DNA of 64,000 bases from Bacteroidota bacterium (GTDB lineage Bacteria; Bacteroidota; Bacteroidia; Flavobacteriales; Weeksellaceae). The position numbers and the translations under genes were made by a program. Of the stretch, positions 1-7,564 are shown piece after piece; within the stretch, counting starts at the first letter, position 1, and each line of letters starts with the position of its first letter. The stretch is from contig JAFAFC010000020.1 in the NCBI GenBank assembly GCA_023423715.1, positions 62,001-126,000 of the forward strand, read 5' to 3'. The notes beneath the pieces were generated by a model. The model was not told where the DNA came from. It saw only the letters and a list, made by a program, of their open reading frames with translations, and searched no databases.

Positions 1-180
1 GCAATAGCCAGTACAAATCCTTATAAATTACTGAATGGTTTATTACTTAGTTCTTCAGAACTATTTCTTCCTTTCACCACCATACGTAGCAAGGTTCAAA
101 TTTTTTACAATCCAAATTATCAAGGTCGAGTTTTTAATTATTGTTTTTCGATCCGTCCACCGCCTTTTTCTATTGGTTAA
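1..180 (+). CDS. C-terminal fragment of SIRPPPF-ending small protein (partial)
   Basis: The frame is open from the first base of the window to a TAA at 178-180, giving 59 residues that end in SIRPPPFSIG. The start lies outside the window. The last 40 residues align with the end of the protein at 6794-7393 (which ends SIRPPPFLV), including an LP-x-x-T segment about 30 residues before the end. Both genes stand immediately before an array of secreted paralogues, so this is probably the left-arm copy of that gene. Function is unknown. Confidence 0.7.
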   Translation, partial: AIASTNPYKLLNGLLLSSSELFLPFTTIRSKVQIFYNPNYQGRVFNYCFSIRPPPFSIG

Positions 181-322
181 AACACTTTGTAAGTTATACT
201 TATAGAATTTTCACTAATGTAATTTCCTATCGCTTATATAGTGCATTTAGGTAAGAATCAATTATTGTTCTATTGTATTGTTAATAGGGCATTACAAATG
301 CTAATTTATTAAAACACAAAAA

Positions 323-1216
323 ATGAAAAAAATACTATTTACGGTAAGTTTTTTAACTTTTATTTTTCAATCCTATGCGCAGGTTGGAATCAAAACACAA
401 AAACCTATAGGGGTTTTTAATATAGATGGGGCTAAGGATAATAATGGATCTATGAATCCTGCTGCTAATCTTCAGGTAAATGATGTAACCGTTTTATCGA
501 CGGGATTTACGGGAATTGGAGTAACCGCACCCACTCATAAACTGCATATTAATACTGGAGGAACTCTGGCAGCACCTATTAAAGGAATAAAAATAGTAGA
601 TGGAAGTCAAACCGCTGGATATACAATGACAAGTGATGCTAATGGTGTCGGTTCATGGAAATATCTTGATCAAGGTGCAAGTGCAAAGACCGCTGCAATT
701 ACAAGTTTTGGAACAACAGTTGTCACATCGGACAATACTAATGTAGGTCTAAAAAACTCCGGTTTAATGTTACATGTGTCCCCAGGAAGATGGATTCTAA
801 ATATTGGTATTAAAGTGAATTTTACGGCTTCTAGTAATACGGTTGGACAGCCTTCTGCCAATACAATTCCTTATCAAACCAGTTACTTTTTAGAAGGCTA
901 TGTATCTTCTAACCAAACAGCGAATCAGCAAGTAGGTTTTAGTGCAGAAAACATTTCAGGAGCTACTGAAGTTAAATTCGGTGGAGTTGTAATGAGAGGC
1001 CCTGGAGCAAATGACCCTACACTTATTAACAATAATTCTGGAAACTATATTTCAGGTTCTGCAATAATTAATGTACCGAATGGTCCTGGAGTAGATTTAT
1101 ACCTACTTATTCAAAATGTAGCTAGTCCCTCAGGAACTAAAAATGGTGAAGCATGGTCTTTTGATCCTACGAGTATTGAGAATACGTTTTATGCAGTTCC
1201 CATCAATCCTCAATAG
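323..1216 (+). CDS. Secreted array paralogue A (left arm)
   Basis: Protein of 297 residues with a Sec signal peptide (about residues 1-19, ending SYAQ). After the signal comes VGIKTQKPIGVFNIDGAKDN, then a second fibre-like motif near TGIGVTAPTHKLHI. The C-terminal half is beta-rich with a PGRWILNIGI strand, and the protein ends ENTFYAVPINPQ. The VGIxTxxPxxKLxI motif also occurs in phage tail-fibre-like and Bacteroidetes surface proteins; a jelly-roll C-terminal domain is my inference. It is closest to the right-arm copy at 5930-6754, which shares PIGxFNIDGAKDNxGS. It leads a three-gene array. No type IX sorting domain is visible. Function is unknown. Confidence 0.8.
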   Translation: MKKILFTVSFLTFIFQSYAQVGIKTQKPIGVFNIDGAKDNNGSMNPAANLQVNDVTVLSTGFTGIGVTAPTHKLHINTGGTLAAPIKGIKIVDGSQTAGYTMTSDANGVGSWKYLDQGASAKTAAITSFGTTVVTSDNTNVGLKNSGLMLHVSPGRWILNIGIKVNFTASSNTVGQPSANTIPYQTSYFLEGYVSSNQTANQQVGFSAENISGATEVKFGGVVMRGPGANDPTLINNNSGNYISGSAIINVPNGPGVDLYLLIQNVASPSGTKNGEAWSFDPTSIENTFYAVPINPQ

Positions 1217-1279
1217 AATTTAACTTAACATCAGATGTTTAAATAAGGTAAGAAATTACCTAATAAATAATTTAACAAA

Positions 1280-2101
1280 ATGAAAAATAACATAATACTA
1301 TTGTTTTCTCTTATTTTTTGCGCAAGTTTTTATTCGCAAGTGGGAGTAAACACACCAAACCCACAAGGCGTTTTTAATATTGATGGAGCGAAAGACAATC
1401 CAAAAACAGGAACAGGGCACACTGCAGCACAGCAGTTAAATGATGTTACGGTTCTTGCCAATGGAAATGTTGGTCTAGGAACGATTAACCCGTCCGCAAA
1501 ACTTGAGATCCAAACTGGCGGAACAGCTAGCTCACCAGTTGCAGGGTTTAAACTTGTAGACGGCTACCAAGCAAACGGAGCAATATTGGTAAGCGACGCT
1601 GCTGGAGCCGGACTTTGGACAATTCTTGGAAGTGCAAAAGGCACCATTAATGGAACGATAGACGGTGGTGGAACCGTGGCTTCGGATCAATCTGGTGGGA
1701 CTAAATATACAATGTATAAATTAGACTTAACCCAAGGAACATATATTGTAAACATGGGACTTGTTTTACACAATACAATGAATGCTCCTATTGGAGATGG
1801 CACATGGCTACATGGTTACTTATCATCTGATCCAGGGTCATGGGTGAAAAATGGTTTTAAATTGGATGGTCCTGCTGGAGGCGTTACTGGCTATGCAAGC
1901 GTTCAAATGAAAAATAGCACACTTAACTCACCCAATTTCTTTTCAGGAACTATTAACCTAACCGTATTAGACCCAACTATTACTCTTTATTTACTTATTG
2001 AAAATATCGGACGAGGTGGCGGTGCTACCACAGGATCTTTATGGGAGCATAATACAACTAGATCGGGTAATTATTTTTACGCTATTCCAGTAAATAAGTA
2101 A
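1280..2101 (+). CDS. Secreted array paralogue B (left arm)
   Basis: Protein of 273 residues with a signal peptide ending FYSQ, followed by VGVNTPNPQGVFNIDGAKDN and a GNVGLGTINPSAKLEI motif. The C-terminal domain carries the strand motif GTYIVNMGLVL and ends GNYFYAIPVNK. It lies 63 bp after paralogue A and 19 bp before C, so the three are probably co-transcribed. The closest relative here is the right-arm B gene at 5035-5880, which has the same VGVNTPNPQG start and HTAAQQ segment. At DNA level the two differ at many positions, so the duplication is old. No known function. Confidence 0.8.
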   Translation: MKNNIILLFSLIFCASFYSQVGVNTPNPQGVFNIDGAKDNPKTGTGHTAAQQLNDVTVLANGNVGLGTINPSAKLEIQTGGTASSPVAGFKLVDGYQANGAILVSDAAGAGLWTILGSAKGTINGTIDGGGTVASDQSGGTKYTMYKLDLTQGTYIVNMGLVLHNTMNAPIGDGTWLHGYLSSDPGSWVKNGFKLDGPAGGVTGYASVQMKNSTLNSPNFFSGTINLTVLDPTITLYLLIENIGRGGGATTGSLWEHNTTRSGNYFYAIPVNK

Positions 2102-2120
2102 CATTAAAATCAGAATTATT

Positions 2121-2975
2121 ATGAAAAAAAAAATATTAGTAGTAATGTCACTTATTTCATTTGGTATGGCTTACTCGCAAGTAGGTGTTAACACAAACAA
2201 TCCCCAAGGCGTCTTTAATATAGATGGAGGAAAAGATAATCCGATAACAGGTGCAGGAAGTACTTTTACACCCCAACAACAATTGAATGATGTTGTCGTG
2301 CTTCCCAATGGAAATATGGGAATTGGAACCATAAATCCTGACACAAAACTTGATATAAGAATTGACACAACGCCACCGCTTCCTAATACACCTGTGGCAG
2401 GTTTTAAATTAGTAGATGGAAATCAAGGTACGGGAAAAGTTTTACAAACGGATGCAACAGGTCTTGCCACTTGGGTGGATATTGGTAAACGAGATGTTGT
2501 ATTAGGTAAATACACTAATAGTGTTATTTATTCAGACAATGTGGTTACAGCAGCAAATCAGTACAAATATTCAGGTGCTTATATTCAGTTAAAGCAAGGA
2601 AAGTACGTGATTAAAGCTGGATTAACAACCTATATTCCGGTTGATTACCCAACTGGATACAGTTATTATTGGTCTATCTATTTAAGTTCATCAAATTCAG
2701 GTGTAATACAAAATGGGTTCAGTTTCATTAATGGAGCTCCAGCAGGTACTGCAGCATTTGGTGCGAGAATGATTAAAAACCGAGGAAATACCAGTCCAAA
2801 CCTTTTCCAAGGTTCCGTTGTGGTAAATGTAACAGATCCTGCGGGAGTTACCTTGTACCTAATGTTGCAAAATATTCCATTATATACCGATGTACCTACG
2901 ACTAACGGACTTACAAGCTTTAGATATCACACCGGTAATTATGAGAATTATTTCTATGCTTTACCAATAAATTAA
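2121..2975 (+). CDS. Secreted array paralogue C (left arm)
   Basis: Protein of 284 residues with signal peptide (ends AYSQ), then VGVNTNNPQGVFNIDGGKDN, a GNMGIGTINPDTKLDI motif, a beta-rich C-terminal domain and the end ENYFYALPIN. It pairs with the right-arm gene at 4174-5016: both have FxIDGG and VLPNGNMGIGT where the A and B copies have IDGA. It is the last gene of the left array and is followed by a strong terminator at 3002-3030. It is probably exported across the inner membrane. Final location and role are unknown. Confidence 0.8.
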   Translation: MKKKILVVMSLISFGMAYSQVGVNTNNPQGVFNIDGGKDNPITGAGSTFTPQQQLNDVVVLPNGNMGIGTINPDTKLDIRIDTTPPLPNTPVAGFKLVDGNQGTGKVLQTDATGLATWVDIGKRDVVLGKYTNSVIYSDNVVTAANQYKYSGAYIQLKQGKYVIKAGLTTYIPVDYPTGYSYYWSIYLSSSNSGVIQNGFSFINGAPAGTAAFGARMIKNRGNTSPNLFQGSVVVNVTDPAGVTLYLMLQNIPLYTDVPTTNGLTSFRYHTGNYENYFYALPIN

Positions 2976-3001
2976 TGGAAAAGAAAAAGATTAGACAAAG
3001 A

Positions 3002-3030
3002 AAAGTTGCTTCGAAAGGAGCAACTTTTTT
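3002..3030 (+). terminator. Rho-independent terminator of the left array
   Basis: AAAGTTGCT at 3002-3010 pairs with AGCAACTTT at 3019-3027 and runs into a T tract to 3030. It ends transcription 26 bp after paralogue C. Confidence 0.85.
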
Positions 3031-3304
3031 ATTTACGTGAAGAAACATAAAGTTACAAAATTGAGGTTCATAATAATCCTATATTTCGCATTACAGTGTA
3101 AACTTTAAATTCAAAAATTATTCTATTTTAAATATGATGTATTCTTAAGTAGGTTGTTGAAAATCAATCCTGTTTTTGTTTTTGATATTATCGTTTAAGC
3201 GTCCAAACAAAACCCTTTCTCTTTCAAAAATCAATTAATTTTAGAATATTTGTTGACATAAAAATTGAAGAAAAAGTAAAGCAAAATTGTAGCACGATTT
3301 TAAA
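3031..3304. other. AT-rich gap between the left array and the HTH pair
   Basis: No reading frame or strong hairpin is visible here. A TTGAC at about 3253 could be part of the promoter for the helix-turn-helix genes, but no clean TAnnTTTG box follows it. Confidence 0.4.
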
Positions 3305-3721
3305 ATGAATTTTAAAGAAATCCATATTGGAAAATTAATAAAAACCAAAGTAGAGGAAAGTTCTATTGATTCTGAAAGATTAAGTAGGTATTTGAAATGT
3401 TCTGAAGAAGATTTGGAAACGTTTTACAAAGCTAAAAACTGTTCAACAGAAGAACTATTAAAATGGAGTAAGATATTGGAATATGACTTTTTCAGGATTT
3501 ATTCGCAACATCTCATTTTTTATTCGCCTGCATCGGCGATAAAAGAGAGCAAAAAACAATCTTCATTACCCAAATTTAGAAAAAACATTTATACGCAAGA
3601 GGTTATCGATTTTATTTTGGAATTAGTTAAGGAAGGCAAAAAAACAAAAAAAGAAATTATCACGGAGTATCATATTCCCAAAACGACTTTATACAAATGG
3701 ATCAGCAAACATCAAGAATAA
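3305..3721 (+). CDS. Helix-turn-helix protein, first of an overlapping pair
   Basis: Protein of 138 residues with no signal peptide. Residues 1-70 resemble a small helical domain (RLSRYLKCSEEDLETFY) like those of Xre-type regulators. The last 35 residues form a classic helix-turn-helix, KKTKKEIITEYHIPKTTLYKWI, of the kind seen in transposase OrfA proteins. The stop overlaps the next gene by 25 bp in another frame, suggesting translational coupling. No catalytic DDE transposase follows and I see no terminal repeats, so this is either a regulator derived from a transposase or an IS remnant. Its place at the symmetry point of the duplicated array is notable. Confidence 0.6.
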   Translation: MNFKEIHIGKLIKTKVEESSIDSERLSRYLKCSEEDLETFYKAKNCSTEELLKWSKILEYDFFRIYSQHLIFYSPASAIKESKKQSSLPKFRKNIYTQEVIDFILELVKEGKKTKKEIITEYHIPKTTLYKWISKHQE

Positions 3722-4029
3722 ACCCGAATTATCACAGAATTTATCGTGACCTTATTGCGTCTAAATTTCCAGATCGAGTAGAAGAGTTTAGATCGTTTTT
3801 ACTAAAAGACGTATTGTCGGCAATAGATATCATTACGATTAATCAGCGTTTGTTTGGTGTTTCAGAGGAAACAAATAATCAACGTTTGAGATCGTACTCT
3901 CCGAATGATATTTTACAGATTTTAGAATATCAAAAAAAATCTAAAATGAATAATTCAGAATTGGCGGCTCATTATAAATTGAGTAGAAATACCATTAGCA
4001 AATGGAAAAAGAAATTTTTAATTTCATAA
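3697..4029 (+). CDS. Helix-turn-helix protein, second of an overlapping pair
   Basis: Protein of 110 residues. The start is inside the end of the previous gene (25-bp overlap). The N-terminal part is helical without a recognised motif. The C-terminal 40 residues are a helix-turn-helix, NNSELAAHYKLSRNTISKWK, similar in type to that of the upstream protein, so the two may act as partners on DNA. No nuclease or integrase motif is present. It may regulate the flanking arrays, but that is inference from position only. Two hairpin terminators follow. Confidence 0.55.
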   Translation: MDQQTSRINPNYHRIYRDLIASKFPDRVEEFRSFLLKDVLSAIDIITINQRLFGVSEETNNQRLRSYSPNDILQILEYQKKSKMNNSELAAHYKLSRNTISKWKKKFLIS

Positions 4030-4059
4030 ATAGGCGTTTTTTTTCTTTTTAATATCTTG

Positions 4060-4093
4060 TTCCCTTCAAGAATTTTCTGTGAAGGGAATTTTT
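4060..4093 (+). terminator. Terminator of the HTH pair
   Basis: TTCCCTTCA at 4060-4068 pairs with TGAAGGGAA at 4080-4088, followed by five T. Confidence 0.85.
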
Positions 4094-4102
4094 ATAATAA
4101 AG

Positions 4103-4134
4103 AAAAACCTCAAAACTATGTTTTGAGGTTTTTT
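4103..4134. terminator. Bidirectional terminator
   Basis: AAAAACCTCAAAA at 4103-4115 pairs with TTTTGAGGTTTTT from 4121, and both sides have A/T tracts. It can end the right-arm array on the minus strand (last stop at 4174) and back up the plus-strand terminator just before it. Confidence 0.8.
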
Positions 4135-4173
4135 CCATTCGTAAATCTGGAATCTTACTTTTAAGAAAATTGT

Positions 4174-5016
4174 TTAATTAATTGGCATTGCATATAAATA
4201 GTTTTCCCAATTTCCAGTAGAGAAAAACCAAGATAAGGTTGTTGCTCCTACATTGCTAGGAAGTGGATATGAACCTTCTCTTTTTATTAAAACCTTCAAA
4301 GTTTGCCCTTCTGGTTTCGTTACATCTACAATGTTTGAACCATACATAAATGAAGGTGCGCTTCCCGCAGTATTTCTAATCATTTGTCCCTGAAAAGAGT
4401 TTGCTCCAATAAAAGAAAAACCATCTTGAACTAATGCAAATTCATCTGTAGACAAGAAGGCTTTGATGCCATAGTTTGTTCCTAAAGGAGCACCACCATC
4501 GTGATGCAGCGTATACCCTAAATTTACAAGCCATTTCCCAAAAGGTAGGAAGATATAAACATTAGAATATTGGTACGGATATACTGCAGGATCTTGGTCT
4601 TTCGCATGTACAACAGTATTAGCACTAGGGAAAACGCCTTTCTTTACACTTCTTGTAATATTGATGTCAGACCAAACGCCAATTCCATTTCCTTCGCCAT
4701 TATCTTTTAAAACGCGGCCGCTAGCTTGGGTTCCATCAACAAGTTTAAATCCTGGTACTTGTGTTGTTGCCGTACCATTTGTAATAATTTCTAGTTTATT
4801 TGTAGGAGACGTTGTTCCTATACCCATATTTCCATTCGGAAGTACAATGACATCATCCGCTTGCTGAGCAGGCGTTGGTGCACCGGTGTCTGGGTTTTTT
4901 ACCGTTCCTCCATCAATATGAAATGCACCTTGTGGGTTTTTAGTGTTAACACCCACTTGAGCTGTTAAATAATTTGCAATACTTAAGATTAATGCAAATG
5001 TGATATGTTTTTTCAT
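4174..5016 (-). CDS. Secreted array paralogue C (right arm)
   Basis: Protein of 280 residues with a signal peptide ending LTAQ, then VGVNTKNPQGAFHIDGG, GNMGIGTTSPTNKLEI, a GKWLVNLGYTLHH strand motif and the end ENYLYAMPIN. It is the counterpart of the plus-strand gene at 2121-2975. As the third and last gene of the leftward array it lies 18 bp after the B copy. Like its relatives it lacks a recognisable type IX sorting domain. Function unknown. Confidence 0.8.
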   Translation of the reverse strand: MKKHITFALILSIANYLTAQVGVNTKNPQGAFHIDGGTVKNPDTGAPTPAQQADDVIVLPNGNMGIGTTSPTNKLEIITNGTATTQVPGFKLVDGTQASGRVLKDNGEGNGIGVWSDINITRSVKKGVFPSANTVVHAKDQDPAVYPYQYSNVYIFLPFGKWLVNLGYTLHHDGGAPLGTNYGIKAFLSTDEFALVQDGFSFIGANSFQGQMIRNTAGSAPSFMYGSNIVDVTKPEGQTLKVLIKREGSYPLPSNVGATTLSWFFSTGNWENYLYAMPIN

Positions 5017-5034
5017 TTTAAAATCTTTTGGTAT

Positions 5035-5880
5035 TTATGAATTAACTGGTATTGCGTAGCAAAAGTTAGCAGGATCAAGAGGATCTACTTTCCACATACT
5101 ATTTGTATCAGTTTGTGGAAGTACAGTACCATCGGTACCATTTGTAAGGTTATAATTTTCTAAAAATATATATACCGTCATGTCTTGATTAAAAGTTGCC
5201 AAGATGGTTCCTGTGAAAAAGTTACGATTTGCAGAATTTGGATCTTTTAAAATAGCGCCCGCATAACAAGTTCCGCTACCAGCAGGTCCGTTTAAGGTGA
5301 TTCCAGCTGTTGAGTAGGATGTTTCATTGCTAGAAATATAACCGTGCAGCCAGTAAGGTCTAGAATCGGAAGAAGAATCTGTATTGTATTGAACTACTAA
5401 TCCTATTGAAATTAGCCATTGACCTTTTGTTACATTTACTTTAACTTTTGTATACTTTCTATCTGTGTTGCTGGATATAACGCTTCCCGCAGGTCCAAAA
5501 ACGCCCGTTGCTAGTCCTTTTGCTGCATTTAATGCATACCAACTGCCAACACCTTGTGCATCAGATTGTAAAACTCTGTTTTGTTTTTGGTTTCCATCAA
5601 CCAACTTAAAACCGCTTGGTGCTACCGTTGAAGATGCTGCAGGTGCCACAATATGCACTTTTTGAGTGGGAGCGATTGTTCCAACTCCTACATTACCATT
5701 TGCTAAAACCGTAATGTCATTCATTTGCTGTGCAGCTGTATGCGCAGATCCAGTTTTTGGATTGTCTTTTGCACCGTCTATATTGAAAACTCCTTGCGGA
5801 TTTGGGGTGTTTACACCAACTTGTGAGAAAAGTGCTCCTGAAATTAATAGAGCAACTAATCCTATGATATTTTGTTTCAT
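5035..5880 (-). CDS. Secreted array paralogue B (right arm)
   Basis: Protein of 281 residues with a signal peptide ending LFSQ, then VGVNTPNPQGVFNIDGAKDN, shared exactly with the left-arm B gene at 1280-2101, then GNVGVGTIAPTQKVHI and a beta-rich C-terminal domain. The end is ANFCYAIPVNS, a slightly degraded form of the family end. It lies 49 bp after the A copy and 18 bp before C. Confidence 0.8.
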   Translation of the reverse strand: MKQNIIGLVALLISGALFSQVGVNTPNPQGVFNIDGAKDNPKTGSAHTAAQQMNDITVLANGNVGVGTIAPTQKVHIVAPAASSTVAPSGFKLVDGNQKQNRVLQSDAQGVGSWYALNAAKGLATGVFGPAGSVISSNTDRKYTKVKVNVTKGQWLISIGLVVQYNTDSSSDSRPYWLHGYISSNETSYSTAGITLNGPAGSGTCYAGAILKDPNSANRNFFTGTILATFNQDMTVYIFLENYNLTNGTDGTVLPQTDTNSMWKVDPLDPANFCYAIPVNS

Positions 5881-5929
5881 CTTATAATTAATTAAATGAT
5901 TGTACTTTGTAAGAATAACTTAAGCTATC

Positions 5930-6754
5930 TTACTCGTTTACAGGAATAGCTGTGAAATAATTTGAGGTAATTTGTGGGTCAAATTTCCACATAGAACCAG
6001 TCGTTCCAGCAATTCTGGCTTTATTCTCGACAAGCACATAAATAGTAGTAGCTGCACTAGTTACATTGACAACTAAAGTTCCGCCCATAAAATTATGAGA
6101 GCCATTAATGTTTCCTTTCATCATTCTAGCAGCATAAGAAGAATCTGGTGTATTTATACCTTCTGTTCCTACGATATTAAATCCCGATTGTGTCACACTT
6201 GTTGGGCTAGACGATAAATAACCTTTTAGCCAATAAATAGAATTATCAGGTAAGTCAGCAGTTATTTCTAGGTCTATTCCAAGATTTAAAAGCCACTTTC
6301 CTTTTGTTAAATTAATGGCCATTGTTGTGTTTTTATAGGATACCGAAGTCTCGTCAGAAAGAACTGCTGCTTTAGCAGATGATCCACTAATAATTGATTT
6401 TGTAGATCCTAATTCCTTCCATGTTGCAACTCCATTGTCATCACTTAACAAGTATTTGTCTTTGCCTTGGTTACCATCTTCCAGTCTAAACCCTGGAACT
6501 GGAGCGTCTCCTGGTTTTACAGATTGTACATTTAATTTTTGTGTTGGTGAAATTGTTCCAACTCCAACATTTCCGTTTGGTAAAACGGTTACATCATTTA
6601 ATTGTTGGTCAGGCGATGGCGTTAATGAACCTGCATTATCTTTTGCACCATCAATGTTAAAAGCCCCAATAGGTGTATTCGTTCTAATTCCTACTTGACT
6701 GAATCCCAAGCTGAACAGACAAACTGAAAATAGAGTGTATATGTTTTTTTTCAT
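5930..6754 (-). CDS. Secreted array paralogue A (right arm)
   Basis: Protein of 274 residues with a signal peptide ending GFSQ, then VGIRTNTPIGAFNIDGAKDN, GNVGVGTISPTQKLNV, the strand motif GKWLLNLGIDL and the end SNYFTAIPVNE. PIG in place of PQG marks it as the copy of left-arm A (323-1216). It lies 39 bp downstream of the SIRPPPF-ending gene, so that gene and A, B, C probably form one leftward operon. Confidence 0.8.
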   Translation of the reverse strand: MKKNIYTLFSVCLFSLGFSQVGIRTNTPIGAFNIDGAKDNAGSLTPSPDQQLNDVTVLPNGNVGVGTISPTQKLNVQSVKPGDAPVPGFRLEDGNQGKDKYLLSDDNGVATWKELGSTKSIISGSSAKAAVLSDETSVSYKNTTMAINLTKGKWLLNLGIDLEITADLPDNSIYWLKGYLSSSPTSVTQSGFNIVGTEGINTPDSSYAARMMKGNINGSHNFMGGTLVVNVTSAATTIYVLVENKARIAGTTGSMWKFDPQITSNYFTAIPVNE

Positions 6755-6793
6755 TTTTCTATAATTTAATAATTTTTAAAATTTTTGTCGACT

Positions 6794-7393
6794 TTAAACT
6801 AAAAATGGAGGAGGACGAATAGAATTTGTTTGAATTGTCCAATTAGAAAAAGGTTGACTATTAAAAATTATTCTAGCGGCTTTTTCCTCGAAATGAGTTT
6901 TAAGAGGAAGACCAACCTGCGTAATTATAGTTCCGAAATATGTGTTATTGCTTGATCCAAGCGCTACGGTGTTCTGATTTTTAGGATAGTTTGTGAACGA
7001 GCTATTTTCTTCAGTAGAAACCTTTGGTGTGTATTTTACACTTAGCTTCTTCTGTTTTTTCTGAAAAACTTGTCCATCATTTTTAAACTTTATTTTTGTT
7101 GCTTTAGACGAAACAATTTTTGAAGCAATTGTTTGTTCGTTTAACTGCTCATGAGGAAGAGCCTTTGCACTTATTAAACTTGCCTGATCAGTTTCGCTTT
7201 CATGTATTATTTTTCCTGAAACAATTTGTCCTTCATTAAAAATTTGAGCACCTTCACTAACATAAATTTGTCCCTGAATTTGAATGGAACCACTCATCAG
7301 AATAAAAAACAAGCTTACCCATAAAATTTCTAGTATAGAAAATTTATGGGGAAAAGAAGCTTTTGCTTTAGTAAAAAAGTCGTTTTTATTCAA
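6794..7393 (-). CDS. SIRPPPF-ending membrane-anchored or exported protein
   Basis: Protein of 199 residues. A hydrophobic segment at about residues 18-40 (ILEILWVSLFFILMSGSIQI) is a signal peptide or anchor. It is followed by QIYVSEGAQIFNEGQIVSGK, a polar linker rich in Lys and Ser, and the end SIRPPPFLV. The end matches the partial gene at 1-180. It is the first gene of the leftward array and lies downstream of the TPR-AraC regulator. I do not recognise the family. It may help export or anchor the array proteins, which is speculation from the conserved gene order. Confidence 0.65.
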   Translation of the reverse strand: MNKNDFFTKAKASFPHKFSILEILWVSLFFILMSGSIQIQGQIYVSEGAQIFNEGQIVSGKIIHESETDQASLISAKALPHEQLNEQTIASKIVSSKATKIKFKNDGQVFQKKQKKLSVKYTPKVSTEENSSFTNYPKNQNTVALGSSNNTYFGTIITQVGLPLKTHFEEKAARIIFNSQPFSNWTIQTNSIRPPPFLV

Positions 7394-7448
7394 TTTTGTG
7401 AGTATGTTTCTAGGTTTTTATTACGCGATGCAAATTTCGACAGAATAA

Positions 7449-7473
7449 ATAGTTTATTAAAAGTTTAAACTAT
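7449..7473. repeat. Inverted repeat in the leader of the right-arm operon
   Basis: ATAGTTTA at 7449-7456 and TAAACTAT at 7466-7473 are perfect 8-bp arms with a 9-base spacer, between the regulator gene and the array. It could be an operator or a weak hairpin. It has almost no G/C, so a terminator is unlikely. Confidence 0.4.
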
Positions 7474-7564
7474 CGTTTGGGTGCTTAAAGTAAAATGTTT
7501 TTTATAGTTTATTATATTGATTATCAGTTGTGAAAAATTGTAAAATCTATTTTGGATTAAAATT

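Noticed and set aside
3305..4029. A complete insertion sequence
   Set aside because: No DDE or integrase domain, no terminal inverted repeats and no target duplication could be found around the two HTH genes.
323..6754. Phase inversion of the array by recombination between its arms
   Set aside because: The arms match in gene order and protein motifs but differ at many DNA positions with no long identical tract, so they are poor substrates for recent inversion. No invertase gene is present.
7449..7473. Terminator after the TPR-AraC regulator
   Set aside because: The stem has only A/T pairs except one G-C and no T-run on the minus strand, so termination is unlikely. It is listed only as an inverted repeat.
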